This document shows, one piece after another, positions 11,066-20,814 of a DNA stretch of 64,000 bases (position 1 is the stretch's first letter; each line of letters begins with the position of its first letter). The translations under genes and the position numbers were made by a program. Below the pieces are notes generated by a model that was not told where the DNA came from, did not search any database, and was given only the letters and a program-made list of their open reading frames with translations. This DNA is from Lepraria neglecta (Eukaryota; Ascomycota; Lecanoromycetes; Lecanorales; Stereocaulaceae). The stretch spans positions 3,224,001-3,288,000 of the forward strand of contig CM065648.1 of the NCBI GenBank assembly GCA_033220425.1, in the 5' to 3' direction.

Positions 11066-11795
11066 TTTTCACAAAATCCACTTACAGGAAATCTGTCGCA
11101 ATATTCGGCATTGATTGATAGGCGATGTTGGTGCTGCAGCTACAGTGTTTTACCAATGAATGTAGGCCCTTGAATTAAGAAGCAGAATCTTCTTCACAAA
11201 TTACTAAATAATGGCATCCAAGGCCTTGATCTTGTTTGAGCTGTGTATAGGATGTGAGTGCTTGTGAGAGTCATTTTCGGGTTGATGCAGGCCAATAGAC
11301 CTCGTAGCTGGAGATGCTAACGCTACCAGGGGGGTTTGAAGACATTCTGCATTTAGTGGTGTTTGGAACTATGATAACGAAGGGTGGTTGATGAAAATCA
11401 TGTGGAACATATCCAATCCACGGTAGCTCAGTCGGTGCTTGGTTGGTGTCTCAAGCCATACCATCACGAATTTTCGACTCTATAAGAGATTGAGATTGTT
11501 TTAAGCTTCTTCATTCACTGAAGTGTAGAAAGTCACCGTTCCGTTGCCACAACACTTCATCGACACTACAATTCACCAACACACTGCATCGACATTACAT
11601 CTTCATACTGTACTTCATGGCGACTTATACTTGAGCCTGGTTGAGATTCTCTTTCTTCTGACTCTGACCATCCAACTCCTTCAACGCTCTACTTCGAACC
11701 TCCGCTTCTCGGTTAAAATTCTCCAGCCCGAACAGAGTACTTGGCTTCCGGGCGTTCCTTTGCAAGCAACAGTAGGGAAGCCAGTTCATCAAATC
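11066..11795. other. Spacer before tandem array 1
   Basis: No gene recognised. In 11544-11795 the frame of the next copy runs open but without ATG. Its last dozen codons share residues with the equivalent stretch ahead of copy 2, so part of it may be older coding sequence. Confidence 0.4.
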
Positions 11796-12282
11796 ATGTT
11801 TTTAGTGAAGCGAACACTAGAAGGACTCTTAGTCATTTTACATGCTCCAGAACAAGGGACCTCATCTGCAGACGGCCTCGATCAGGATGTGCAGCAGCCA
11901 AAACTCTTCCTTGACACTCTACTAGGGAAGCTTCCTCCGGAAATTCGTGAGCAGGTTTACTACGAATCACAGATCCATCAACCGCCACGTACAAGTCAAG
12001 GGTCCGCCGCAGAAGGCAGCAAAGCGGAGAATTACAGGAAGACAACCCTTACAATCTTGCATACCTGCCGCCAAATCTACCTCGAAGCCTCCCACATATT
12101 CTACGCTCAGAATTTATTCCATTTTTCGAATGCTCCGAATCTCCTCGGATTTCTGAACGGTATAGGGTAGAACAATCGAAACAAAATCACCTCATTACAT
12201 GTTAGGGGACTAATCGTCCTGCAACCCCGCAATTCACCTGATCCAAATCAGCAATCTAAGTCGAAAAGCCACTTCTTAATCA
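11796..12282 (+). pseudogene. F-box-like/DUF7730-like family, array 1 copy 1 (nonsense and truncated)
   Basis: From ATG 11796 the frame shows the family core GKLPPEIREQVYYE (F-box-like helix) and the second hallmark TCRQIYLEASHIFYAQN. The frame stops at TAG 12168-12170, exactly where copy 2 has Gln (SIGQ), and then continues in frame with KITSLHVRGLIVLQ, homologous to copy 2. The C-terminal half is missing, cut off by the start of copy 2. CAG to TAG is the simplest cause of the stop. The molecular role of the family is not established; F-box-like proteins may act as substrate adaptors, but no such role is shown here. Confidence 0.75.
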
Positions 12283-13146
12283 TTGCAGTTAAGCCTGAAG
12301 AGGGGGTCGAAAGTACTCCATCAAACCATTTTTCCATTGCAGCAAACCCTAGATCGACTCCTAGCCCGTTTACATACACCAACCCGGGAACCATTCGTCA
12401 ACACGTCCTTCGGAAAGCTACCTCCGGAAATCCGTGAGCAGATCTATCACGAACTACTGATCGATGAAGCGCCACATACCGGTCAACATTCTACTGGAGA
12501 AGGCACTGAAGGGAGGAACGGCCTGACGAAAGCATCGGATCTCAACATTCTGCTGACCTGCCGCCAAATATACCACGAAGCCTCCCACATATACTATGCT
12601 CGCAACTCATTCCACATAAATACCGAGCCGGAGCTCCTTAGCTTTCTGGACAGCATTGGCCAGACAAGTCGCGCAAAGCTCACATCCCTACCTGTGAACG
12701 GACTAGTCATAAAGCATCGCGTCCGCGACAAATACAGCCAGGAGATATGGGACCAGTACGCTCCACAATTAGCCATGACGGCTGCCGAACTCGAAATATT
12801 CAAGAATCTCACCGGGGAAAAATTACATCTCAGCGCCGAGAAAGCGGCTCCACTTATGAAACAATGTATTAATCTCAGAAGGATATGTATGCAGGCAAAG
12901 ATCGGAGACGAGTTCCTGTGCTTCGTATGGCTGGGTCTTGTCTTTTCTGATGATTTCGTTGTTAATTTCTTGGATGAGCTTCATTGGGTGCTGAGAGCGA
13001 GGAGTGGTATCGGAAGAACCATGAGCATTTCTTGGATTGGCATTGCAAGATTCTTTATCCGGGGCAGGATAAGAGAGCGGAGCGCGTTATTGAGGTGGAA
13101 ATTGTTCGGGGGTTGGACACGAAGGGATAAAGCGATTGTGTCATGA
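12283..13146 (+). CDS. F-box-like/DUF7730-like family, array 1 copy 2 (no ATG at its start)
   Basis: One uninterrupted frame of about 285 codons with the complete family layout: FGKLPPEIREQIYHELLI, TCRQIYHEASHIYYARNSF, FLDSIGQ, AAPLMKQCINLRRICMQA and a C-terminal LDELHWVLR. It is the best-preserved copy of the array. The N-terminal part has no ATG: the position matching the Met of copy 1 is ATT, and the next in-frame Met is deep inside (about residue 165). Either an upstream exon supplies the start (TTGCAG near 12287 and CATTGCAG near 12342 could be acceptors) or the gene has lost its start and is a young pseudogene. Confidence 0.6.
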   Translation: MQLSLKRGSKVLHQTIFPLQQTLDRLLARLHTPTREPFVNTSFGKLPPEIREQIYHELLIDEAPHTGQHSTGEGTEGRNGLTKASDLNILLTCRQIYHEASHIYYARNSFHINTEPELLSFLDSIGQTSRAKLTSLPVNGLVIKHRVRDKYSQEIWDQYAPQLAMTAAELEIFKNLTGEKLHLSAEKAAPLMKQCINLRRICMQAKIGDEFLCFVWLGLVFSDDFVVNFLDELHWVLRARSGIGRTMSISWIGIARFFIRGRIRERSALLRWKLFGGWTRRDKAIVS

Positions 13147-13794
13147 ATATGGTGTGGGAGGATAGACCGTGACAATACTCATGAGCTCGGGACAGGAATT
13201 TTTGGGTGATTGGCACCAAAAAATATGCGTCAGGGGAACTTAGCTCAATACGAACATCAATGGAAATTATGGTATAAGTCTGCTCCTCGCATATTGAACG
13301 CGTGAATCTGTGTAATTTGTAACTTTTGTTCTAGAAAACCGCCTGCCATATACTTCTGGAAGCTCAGAACCTTGGATTTCGCCGCTCTAGACACTTCTGT
13401 AGACAACAGCCACAAATTTAGATAATATTATTCTATTCCAAGGGCTTTGACCGCAGCATCTGCACTTAGCACCCCTGCCCTAGGGAAAAACGAAGTGAGG
13501 AGAAGAGGAACAACATCGAGTGTAACGGCAGCAAGACTGCATATGACACGTAGAGTAGCTACTTCTTGCCTCCTTGAGCAATTCACGGATGATCAACCCA
13601 CTCCTAGCTATACCTATCCTATACGTTTTGTCTGAAAAGTGACATTTCTAAGTGTTGGCGTCAGCTTGAGTTTATTTTCTGTCATTATAACGCCACTAAT
13701 ATTAGAATATTTACTGAATTTCATTTCAAAGCGATTATTCTCACCATTCTCATTCATTATAATCACGCAACTAAATTGTTAACACTAATCGTCA
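13147..13794. other. Spacer within array 1
   Basis: No coding sequence recognised between copies 2 and 3. The stretch from about 13640 to 13790 is AT-rich. Confidence 0.5.
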
Positions 13795-13951
13795 TGCCTC
13801 CAACAAGGAGAGCACCGGCCAGCGATCCTGATTCGAGTGTACAGCCATAGTCACAGCTAGAACCCTTCCTCAACACACCCCTCGGCAAGCTACCTCCCGA
13901 GATCCGGGAGAAAATCCACGAAGTGAGCACGGTAGACCTTGAGGGTACTTA
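13795..13951 (+). pseudogene. F-box-like family relic, array 1 copy 3
   Basis: ATG 13795 opens a short frame (MPPTRRAPASDPDSS) that meets TAG. It then continues in frame with QLEPFLNTPLGKLPPEIREK, the family's F-box-like core, and dies at TAA 13949-13951. Nothing of the CRQIY half remains, although short matches to the FSE/PPRF region may persist near 14100. Compared with copies 1 and 5 the order of motifs is normal, so this is a heavily eroded duplicate. Confidence 0.7.
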
Positions 13952-14302
13952 AGAGCTTTAGCAGATGTTTTTTAGGGGAACGGGCACTGGCCATAATCAT
14001 GCATATAAGGAGGCGAACTCACTGCGACCGCGGATCTTGTTCCATGAGAAATCCCACTCCATAATATTTCAGACAAGTTGAGTGAATCAGGATATGTGTT
14101 CAGTGAATTTGGAGATCCTCCTCGGTTTCCTAGTATGCATGGCTTACTGTGAATGTTCTGACTTCAGCCGTAGTGTCACCTAACTCTTCAATGGAATCAA
14201 ACATGACAACATTTCATAAACACACCACTAAGTTTTGAGCAACATTTTCTCTTGGTCTCACCCTGAAAGCACGAACAGCAGCAACAAAACACTCCATCAA
14301 AT
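13952..14302. other. Spacer or eroded remainder of copy 3
   Basis: About 350 bases without an open gene. It may be the eroded 3' part of copy 3. The open frame on the opposite strand (14736 down to 14197) is antisense to copy 4 and matches no family. Confidence 0.4.
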
Positions 14303-15156
14303 ATGCTATCAAAGAAGCGAGATTCAGAGGGTCCGGATGGGCCCTTCTTAGAGGCGAAGAGAAGGACTTCGTCCACCTCTGAGCCTTTGTCTGCAATAGA
14401 AGTTTCCCGAACCTTGTCTTTCCCAACGCAATCTATCCAAATTGCCTCCAGAGATACGCGATGATGTCTATCGCAACGTGCTGATCGTTCCATCTCGACA
14501 AGGGAGTCATAATTCAGCAACACAGAGTGCAGGGGAAGATCATCAGCCCCACGCTTCTTCGATACCTTCCTGTCGTCCGAGCAGATCAGACCTCGCAATT
14601 CTACTGACTTGCCGGCAAATCTACCAAGAAGCTTCCCATATCCTCTATACCCGGAGTTCTTTGGGCTTCGCAAACGGGCCGGACCTCTCTGGCTTTCTGA
14701 ATACCAACGGGCCAACCAATCGTGAGAAACTCTCATCCTTGCATGTTGAGGGTCTACTCATATGGCAACGCTTTGGCGACAAGTAGAGTCAGCAAAGAAA
14801 ATGGCAGATTCGGGGTTGCCATGAGCGCCATTGGCAAGGAGATGGCGGACCATCAGTTGCGAGTTCTACATCCTAAAGCCGAGCAAGCAGCAAAAACCTT
14901 ACGCCAATGCAACAATCTAAGGAAGATCTACCTACGTGTGCCGGTCAAAGAGGAGTCCGAATACATCGCGTTTCTGGAGCTCGTGATTCCAGGGTTCGAA
15001 ACAGTCTTTGATGTCAAAGACAACCTCTATTGGCTTATCTACACCGGGTACGTGTCTGATGATTGGAAAGCGAGTTTTGGAGGGACGAACGATATGGCAA
15101 AACTAAGACTCGAAGCCCACGCCTGGCGGTGGGGAAAAAGCGCTGGATCGAGGTAG
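14303..15156 (+). pseudogene. F-box-like/DUF7730-like family, array 1 copy 4 (frameshifts and nonsense)
   Basis: ATG 14303 starts MLSKKRDSEGPDGPFLE in one frame. The core NLSKLPPEIRDDVYRNVL and TCRQIYQEASHILYTRSS lie in another, and the C-terminal half (KAEQAAKTLRQCNNLRKIYL, then DNLYWLIYTG) in a third. The middle frame ends GDK-TAG at 14784-14786, where copy 2 has DKYSQE, so TAC changed to TAG there. No intron fits either frame change. Motif order and lengths otherwise match copies 2 and 5, so this was a full gene. Confidence 0.8.
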
Positions 15157-15551
15157 ACATAATTCGAAGCTCGAAGGCTTCAAAGTGAACAGTCTTTCAA
15201 TTGGCTGAAGCTTTGGGCTCGGTCAATCAAGCTTACTCTGGTACCTAGCGCGGGAAATATCTTGCTTTTAGAATACAGAAGTAGACAGTTTCACTGAAGA
15301 ACTTGCACTCGACTGCTCAGATCCGAGGCGAGACCGGTGGCGATGAAAGTCACAATCTGATCTTGTCGTTCGTTTGACGTGATAAGGTCTATGTGAAGCC
15401 ACTGAGTTGAGATTCACACTTGGATCAAGTGCGATAAGTGAATACATTACATTGTCTCTACACTACTTACGATACTACTTGCTTCTGCTCAAAGTTGTTT
15501 TCCTCACTGTTCGTTCCTCTTGAACTGACAAAAACGTCAAGGCTCATCGCC
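15157..15551. other. Spacer between array 1 copies 4 and 5
   Basis: No gene seen. The final part would contain the promoter and leader of copy 5. Confidence 0.5.
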
Positions 15552-16528
15552 ATGTCTTCAAGAAAACGACCACGGGACGGGTTATCAGGCCATGAAGGAG
15601 GCGGAAAACGTCAAAAATCGTCTCGACTGAGCGCGCACTCGGAGGAGGAACAGCAAGCGAATCCACTCCTGGAGAGAGGGTACGATCAAGCAGTAGAGTC
15701 ATCGGCAGTCGGTCCTTCTAGTCAAAACGAGAAGAGTCACACTAATTGAGGCCATTCCTAGATACCATTCTAGGAAAGTTGCCGCCAGAGGTCCGAGAAG
15801 AAATATACCACGTACTGCTGGTCGTCTCATCGCCATACACGCATAGAAAGACGTCCACACATGGCCTTAGGCCTGGACCGAAAGGATTTCACCTAGCTAT
15901 AAAAAGCTGTTTAAGACCGACGTACATCTCGGTATCTACCCTCGCCATCCTGGAAACCTGCCGCCAACTTTACAACGAGGCATCTCACATATTCTACACG
16001 CGCAATTCATTCCTATTCACTAGCGGTCCCGATCTGCTCCAATTTCTGGATGGCATTGGAAGCACGCATCGCAAGGAGCTCATGTCACTGCATCTTACCG
16101 GTTTGCAGACGCCCCAGCCTCTTCTTACCCAGCTAGATGCGCAAACTTGGAAGCGTTTCCAGAGACAAATCAACATGTGCGATGAGGTACGCCGAGAAGT
16201 GCAAAGATGTGACCCTCTTTGTCTTCACCCCGACGCACTCAAAGCTGCAACGCTGATGAGACAATGTGACAACCTTGTCCAGCTGCACTTTCAAATACGG
16301 CCTGGTCAAGAACCTAGATACATGAAGTTCCTATTGCAGGCCGCCGCACCTACGGCAGCAGGATATGAGACCATAATTCATGCCAAGGAGGACTCCCATT
16401 GGATCCTTCGAACGCCGAGCAACGAGGTGGAGGTCAGTGATTATTACAAAATGCCCCTCCTGGAGCCAGTACGGCACGAGGGCCGTAGGTCCCTCGAGCA
16501 GTTTTTGCATTGGGGGGAGGCAGGTTAG
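15552..16528 (+). CDS. F-box-like/DUF7730-like family, array 1 copy 5
   Basis: ATG 15552 gives a basic N-terminus (MSSRKRPRDGLSGHEGGGKR). The main frame has GKLPPEVREEIYHVLL, TCRQLYNEASHIFYTRNSF, FLDGIG, ATLMRQCDNLVQLHFQ and DSHWILR. The two frames differ by one register. A 41-nt intron at 15721-15761 (GTCAAA to CCTAG, with CTAAT inside) joins them in phase and would make the gene intact at about 310 aa. However, that intron would remove the PFLDT residues conserved in copies 1 and 3, so a frameshift near 15745 is the alternative. It is the only copy of the array that may still be functional with its own ATG. Confidence 0.65.
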
Positions 16529-17144
16529 CAAGAATGCTTTGTCGAGGTGGACATAGTTCGAGGCGGACGAGTTGCGGCAGCACTATTGCCATGCTGTTAC
16601 GAGCAGGACGTGAATAGGAAGTATGGATGGCGCGGTTTGTTCCTTTGAGACGCGTGAGCTTCGAAAGCCAAGCGACATACTTTAACTGGTGCTATCAACA
16701 AAGCCATTCATATATTGACGAAGCAATGCTGTTAAAATGCATGAAAATTCTTTGGCTTAAAAATTCGCTCAGCCCTAGGGAAAATCAGTCAGGCTTGGCA
16801 TTCTCGGCTGCCACCTCACATGTTCAAGCACAGCCTCCACTTCTCTTTTCGCTTTTAGCTGGAACCTAAGGTCGAACCCCTTTGCCGTCATCACATCATA
16901 AGATTTGCGGAATGCATTCTCACACAGTCACCTCCAGACAAGACCGGCTCGACCGTTGCGGCCGTTAAAGATCGTTGACATCAGACCTGTCATCTGGTGC
17001 GGGGCTAGATCGTTATCCTTTGGCGCTAGCGATAAGCGCTTGGCACAACATCACCAGCCTCTCACCCTCTTCTCTCACCACGCTGAGCACTCTTCCTCAC
17101 TCCAATACACTTCATCTTCCAGACATTGCCGTACCATCATCAAC
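16529..17144. other. Spacer and promoter of the DUF3824 gene
   Basis: No gene recognised. The frame of the DUF3824 protein is open back to about 16905, but the ATG at 17145 has a good fungal context (CAACATG) and begins the conserved sequence. A C/T-rich stretch at 17040-17140 is typical of fungal leaders. Confidence 0.5.
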
Positions 17145-20100
17145 ATGTCTCGGATCGGAGAGTCTCGAGAGTCTCGAGTCGTCTATCGATCCACTACCGG
17201 TCGTGATGACACCCGCCAGCGGGACTACGACGACAGATCCTCTCAGTTCCTTCGAGCTGAACCCCGCGAGGCTCCCTATGTCACCCGCAAGACCTATCGA
17301 ATCCCCCGCCAGCGTGAAGAGGAAGAGAGGGAAGAGAGAATCACTATCGTCGGAGGCGGAGGCAGTGACCGTCGCTCTGAGCGAGACCGCGGTGGCTTCG
17401 AGGAAAACCGCGTCGTCATCCGTCGTGAGATGACTCCAGAGCCGCCTCAGCCTGAACGACGTGATCGAGAAATCCGAGTGGTTGAACGTGAGAGATCACC
17501 TGAGCCTCGCCGCTTCGAGCGAGAATACCGATACGAGCGAGACTTCGATCGCCGTGATGACCTGGAGCGATATACGAGATCAGTCGAATACTTCCCTCGT
17601 CCAGAACCCCCTCAGCCCATCATCATCCGCCAAGAGCCTCAGCAGATCATCATTCAAGAAGCACCTCGAGCACCTCTCGTTTTACCTGCACCTGCACCAA
17701 CCAAAGAAGAAAACTTTGAAGTCATCCAGCGTTCCGAAGTCCAGCGCTCCGAACGCTCCGAAGTTGGCGAAGATCGTCAGGTTGCTCGACGCCCGAAGCC
17801 AAGAGATGATGAGGAAGAGGATTACTACTACGAACGTCGTGTCCGTGAGGTCTCCCGCGATAACCGTGATGATGATCGTTACTCCCGCGTGTCCCGCCAC
17901 GATCGTGAAGTCAGTCCTGGCGATTCAGTCTCCAACATTGGGCGTAATCGTCGTGATGAGCGATACGACAGCGATTCGAGCTACGAGTACATCAGAAAGG
18001 AAACACGCGACGAGTACGACGATGATGAGCCTAAGCATCGACGCCATCTCGCCGAAGGAGCTGCCCTGGGTGTCGGCGCTGCAGAGATACTCCGCCATCA
18101 CCGCAAGAAATCTAGCCATGGGCGTGAGGAAGACGATAGCCGCCGTAGCCGGGTGGGCAAAGATGTTGGTGCTGCAGCATTAGGTGCTGTTGGTGCAGAA
18201 GTCGCCCATCGAGCCAGAAGTGCCTACACCGAGAGAAGCAAGAGCCGTCGTGGTGGCTCGCGTGAACGTGGTGGCTCGCGTGAACGCCGTGGATCTCGCG
18301 ATCGCGATCGCGATCGCGAAGGCCGTCGCAAGGAACGTCGCAGCAACAAAGAACGAAGCCGAAGCCGCTCAAAGTCCCGAGTCAAGCAACTTGCAACGTT
18401 GGGTCTCGGAGCTGCCGCTGTCGCTGCTGCCGTCGGCTACGCCAATAAGAAGAGTAAGCAGAACCAAGTCGAAGACCGTCGTAGCCGCTCTAGGCATCGG
18501 AGACAATCCGTTGGCGCTGAGCCGGAGGAAGTGGATGATGCTCGAAACCCAAGACACAGGAACACGAAGATGGCTCAAGCTGGTGCCGTCGGAGCTGGCG
18601 TGGCTGCTCTTGTTGAACGAGCACGAAGCAAGTCTCGTGGTGGCCGAAACAAATCTCGCTCCAAGAGCAGGGTTCGTCAAGGAATCCCAGTTGTTGCGGC
18701 TGGCTTAGGCTCGGCCGCGATTGCAGGGTTGTATGAAAGAAATCAGGCTCAGAAGAAGGAGAAGGAAGCTCAAAAAGAAGATCGCGCCGCTCGACGACAC
18801 CACCGATCAAGATCTAGGTCTCAGTCTCGGCAGTATGAAAATTCCCGTGAAGCCCCAGGCGGCCCAGAGATGCTTCCCGGTATTCCTCCCGGCATCGAGT
18901 ATGGCCAGGAGCCTATAAACTACAATGCTGGCACTCCAGGCTATTACGGAGAGCGTCCGGCGAGTCAACAAAGCTACTACAACAACCAAGAGGCTGCCAT
19001 GGTCCCTGTTGCTGCCGCAGGAGGTCCTGTCTACGGCCAAGAGAGGGAGAGGGACAGACGACGAGACAACAGCTCTTCCGAATCAGATGATGGAGGACGC
19101 TCGCGCCGTAGGCGACATCGCAAGAAGAGCAATAGTCGCAGCCGGAGCCGAAGCCGTACCAAACAGCTCGCTGATACTGCAGCTGCAGCTGGAGGAGGCG
19201 CTTATCTTGCTTCTGAGCATGAACAGAGGAAGCAGCGTAGAAAGGAAGAGAAGAGGGAACGCAGACGTAAGTTTAAATCGACCGCCTTCTTTACCTATCA
19301 TGCTGATTATCATCTAGGTCGTGAACAAGCAGAGCAGGCGTCCTATGGCCAAGATCCCTATGCCCAACAGCCATATTCGCCGCCCCCTGCTGGCTATCCT
19401 GCTGAAGGGCAACAGCCTTACTTCCCTCCTCCGCCTGGCGCACCATTCTCACCACCAGGACAATATGGGAATGAATACCAAGGTCAGCCCGGCGCCCCAC
19501 CGCCTGGCGCTCAGGTCCACCCTGACTACGGCTACCCACCTCAAGGAGGTCCTCAGGGAGGCTATGCACCCCCTGTGCCTGACGCCTACACCCCACCTCC
19601 AGGAGCGGCTCCCTTTCAACCACAGCAGCCCCGAGAGCCCAGGAGGGCAGATGAGAATGTGAGTGATGAGGTGTCCCAAGTCACTCCCAACAATCCTACC
19701 AAAGACCTTCCCTTGTATAATGCCAATGGTGTACCTTTCTACTTCGATCCCAACAGCGTGTCAGATGAGTCAGGGGAGGGTGGGTGACCACCAAATCACA
19801 TCTCATATGTCAATCCCAAATCAGTCTTGCTAACGACTTTTGTCTGCAGGTGTAAACACGCCACGCGCCCAGTCCCCATCACGCCCTAAGCTCCAGCGAA
19901 GGGCGTCATCACAACCACCACCAACTACCAAATCTGTCCATTTCAATTCCGATCCCGTGTCTCCAGGTCCTAGTTCTCCTGCACAAATTCGTAGACGTCG
20001 TGATCGTTCTGGCTCCTCTACGCACAATCCTTCTCATCACGGTGGTTACGACAGCGAAGATGGTCCTTCTCGTAATAGAGATTCTGGCAATGATCCTGAC

Positions 20101-20382
20101 AAAGACCATCGTCGACGTCGCCGTCATCATCGTCATACTTCTAGCGAGCCAAGAGCTTCTTCTCCATCCGAGTCCGACTCCACAGTGGATTTACCAGACC
20201 GTTTCGACGAGCGTGGTAAACGAATTCCTGAAAGGGGCGAGGACGACTTTGTTGAGAAATTTCAGTCATTGCTTGATGGACGAGGCTCTCTCGGTACTGT
20301 GCTCCAAAGTTTCGGTTTAGGTGGTGGCAGCGATGACAATGACAATGATGGAGACAGGCGCAGGCGAAGACGCAGGCGATGA
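17145..20382 (+). CDS. DUF3824-type Arg/Ser/Glu-rich protein
   Basis: Three exons (17145-19266, 19318-19779, 19850-20382) give 1038 aa. The N-terminal third is rich in alternating Arg and Glu/Asp. The middle has repeated Gly/Ala-rich helices (LGVGAAEILRHHRKK, GAAALGAVGAEVAHRAR, LATLGLGAAAVAAAVGYANK, GAVGAGVAALVERARSK) set between basic RS-type runs, the pattern of the DUF3824 family. A Pro/Gly/Tyr-rich low-complexity part follows (AEGQQPYFPPPPGAPFSPPG), and the last exon adds a polar tail ending in a run of arginines. The first intron (GTAAGT to CATCTAG, 51 nt) has no stop and is a multiple of three, so it can be mistaken for coding. The second (GTGGGT to CTGCAG, 70 nt) hides the last 177 codons. 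The role is unknown; members are common and largely disordered. Confidence 0.85.
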
Positions 20383-20814
20383 GCCTTTTCCATGAGTTAT
20401 GATCATGCATGATTTCTTTCTTTTTCTCTTTTTCTCTTTCCTTTACGAGCTCAAGATAATGAGGATGTTGATGAGGGTAGGATGATGATGAATGAACAAG
20501 CAAATTTTCCTTCTTTAGGCCTAGGCAATAGCAAATAGAGAATATCATACAAAGCCAATGACATTGTGCTACTGACTTATTGATACGATGTTCTCTAAGT
20601 AGGCAGTATCGACTAAGTCCCTAAAGCTGCAACTGCTGGAACTATGCTAAAGATCTTTCCAGGCAACAACATTCAACAAATCCCATTCGAAAACAGCGTT
20701 CTCCCTCCCCGTACACAGTCAACTTCACATGCCTTTTCAAGATCTGAGTTCGAGGATGATGATCACCCACGTTCACTATCTGAAAAGTGCAGATGCTTGG
20801 CTGAGCCGTAAAGA
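20383..20814. other. Convergent 3' intergenic region
   Basis: No gene. It lies between the 3' ends of the DUF3824 gene and the FUSC-type gene. A T/C-rich run at 20408-20445 (TTTCTTTTTCTC) follows the DUF3824 stop. Confidence 0.6.

Noticed and set aside
11417-11490. tRNA-like A-box (TAGCTCAGTCGGT) with a TTCGACTC-like B-box
   Set aside because: The flanking bases do not pair into an acceptor stem and no anticodon arm forms, so a cloverleaf is not supported.
12171-12342. Idea that array 1 copies 1 and 2 are exons of one gene
   Set aside because: Both carry the full LPPEIRE and CRQIY motif pair, so they are separate duplicates; the junction region is homologous to the N-terminal leader, not linker.
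14197-14736. Minus-strand open frame of 179 codons
   Set aside because: It overlaps the recognisable F-box-like copy 4 on the other strand and matches no family.
18294-18321. CGATCG repeat run resembling a restriction-site or regulatory array
   Set aside because: It encodes the RD-RD-RD repeat of the DUF3824 protein, so it is codon repetition in coding sequence.
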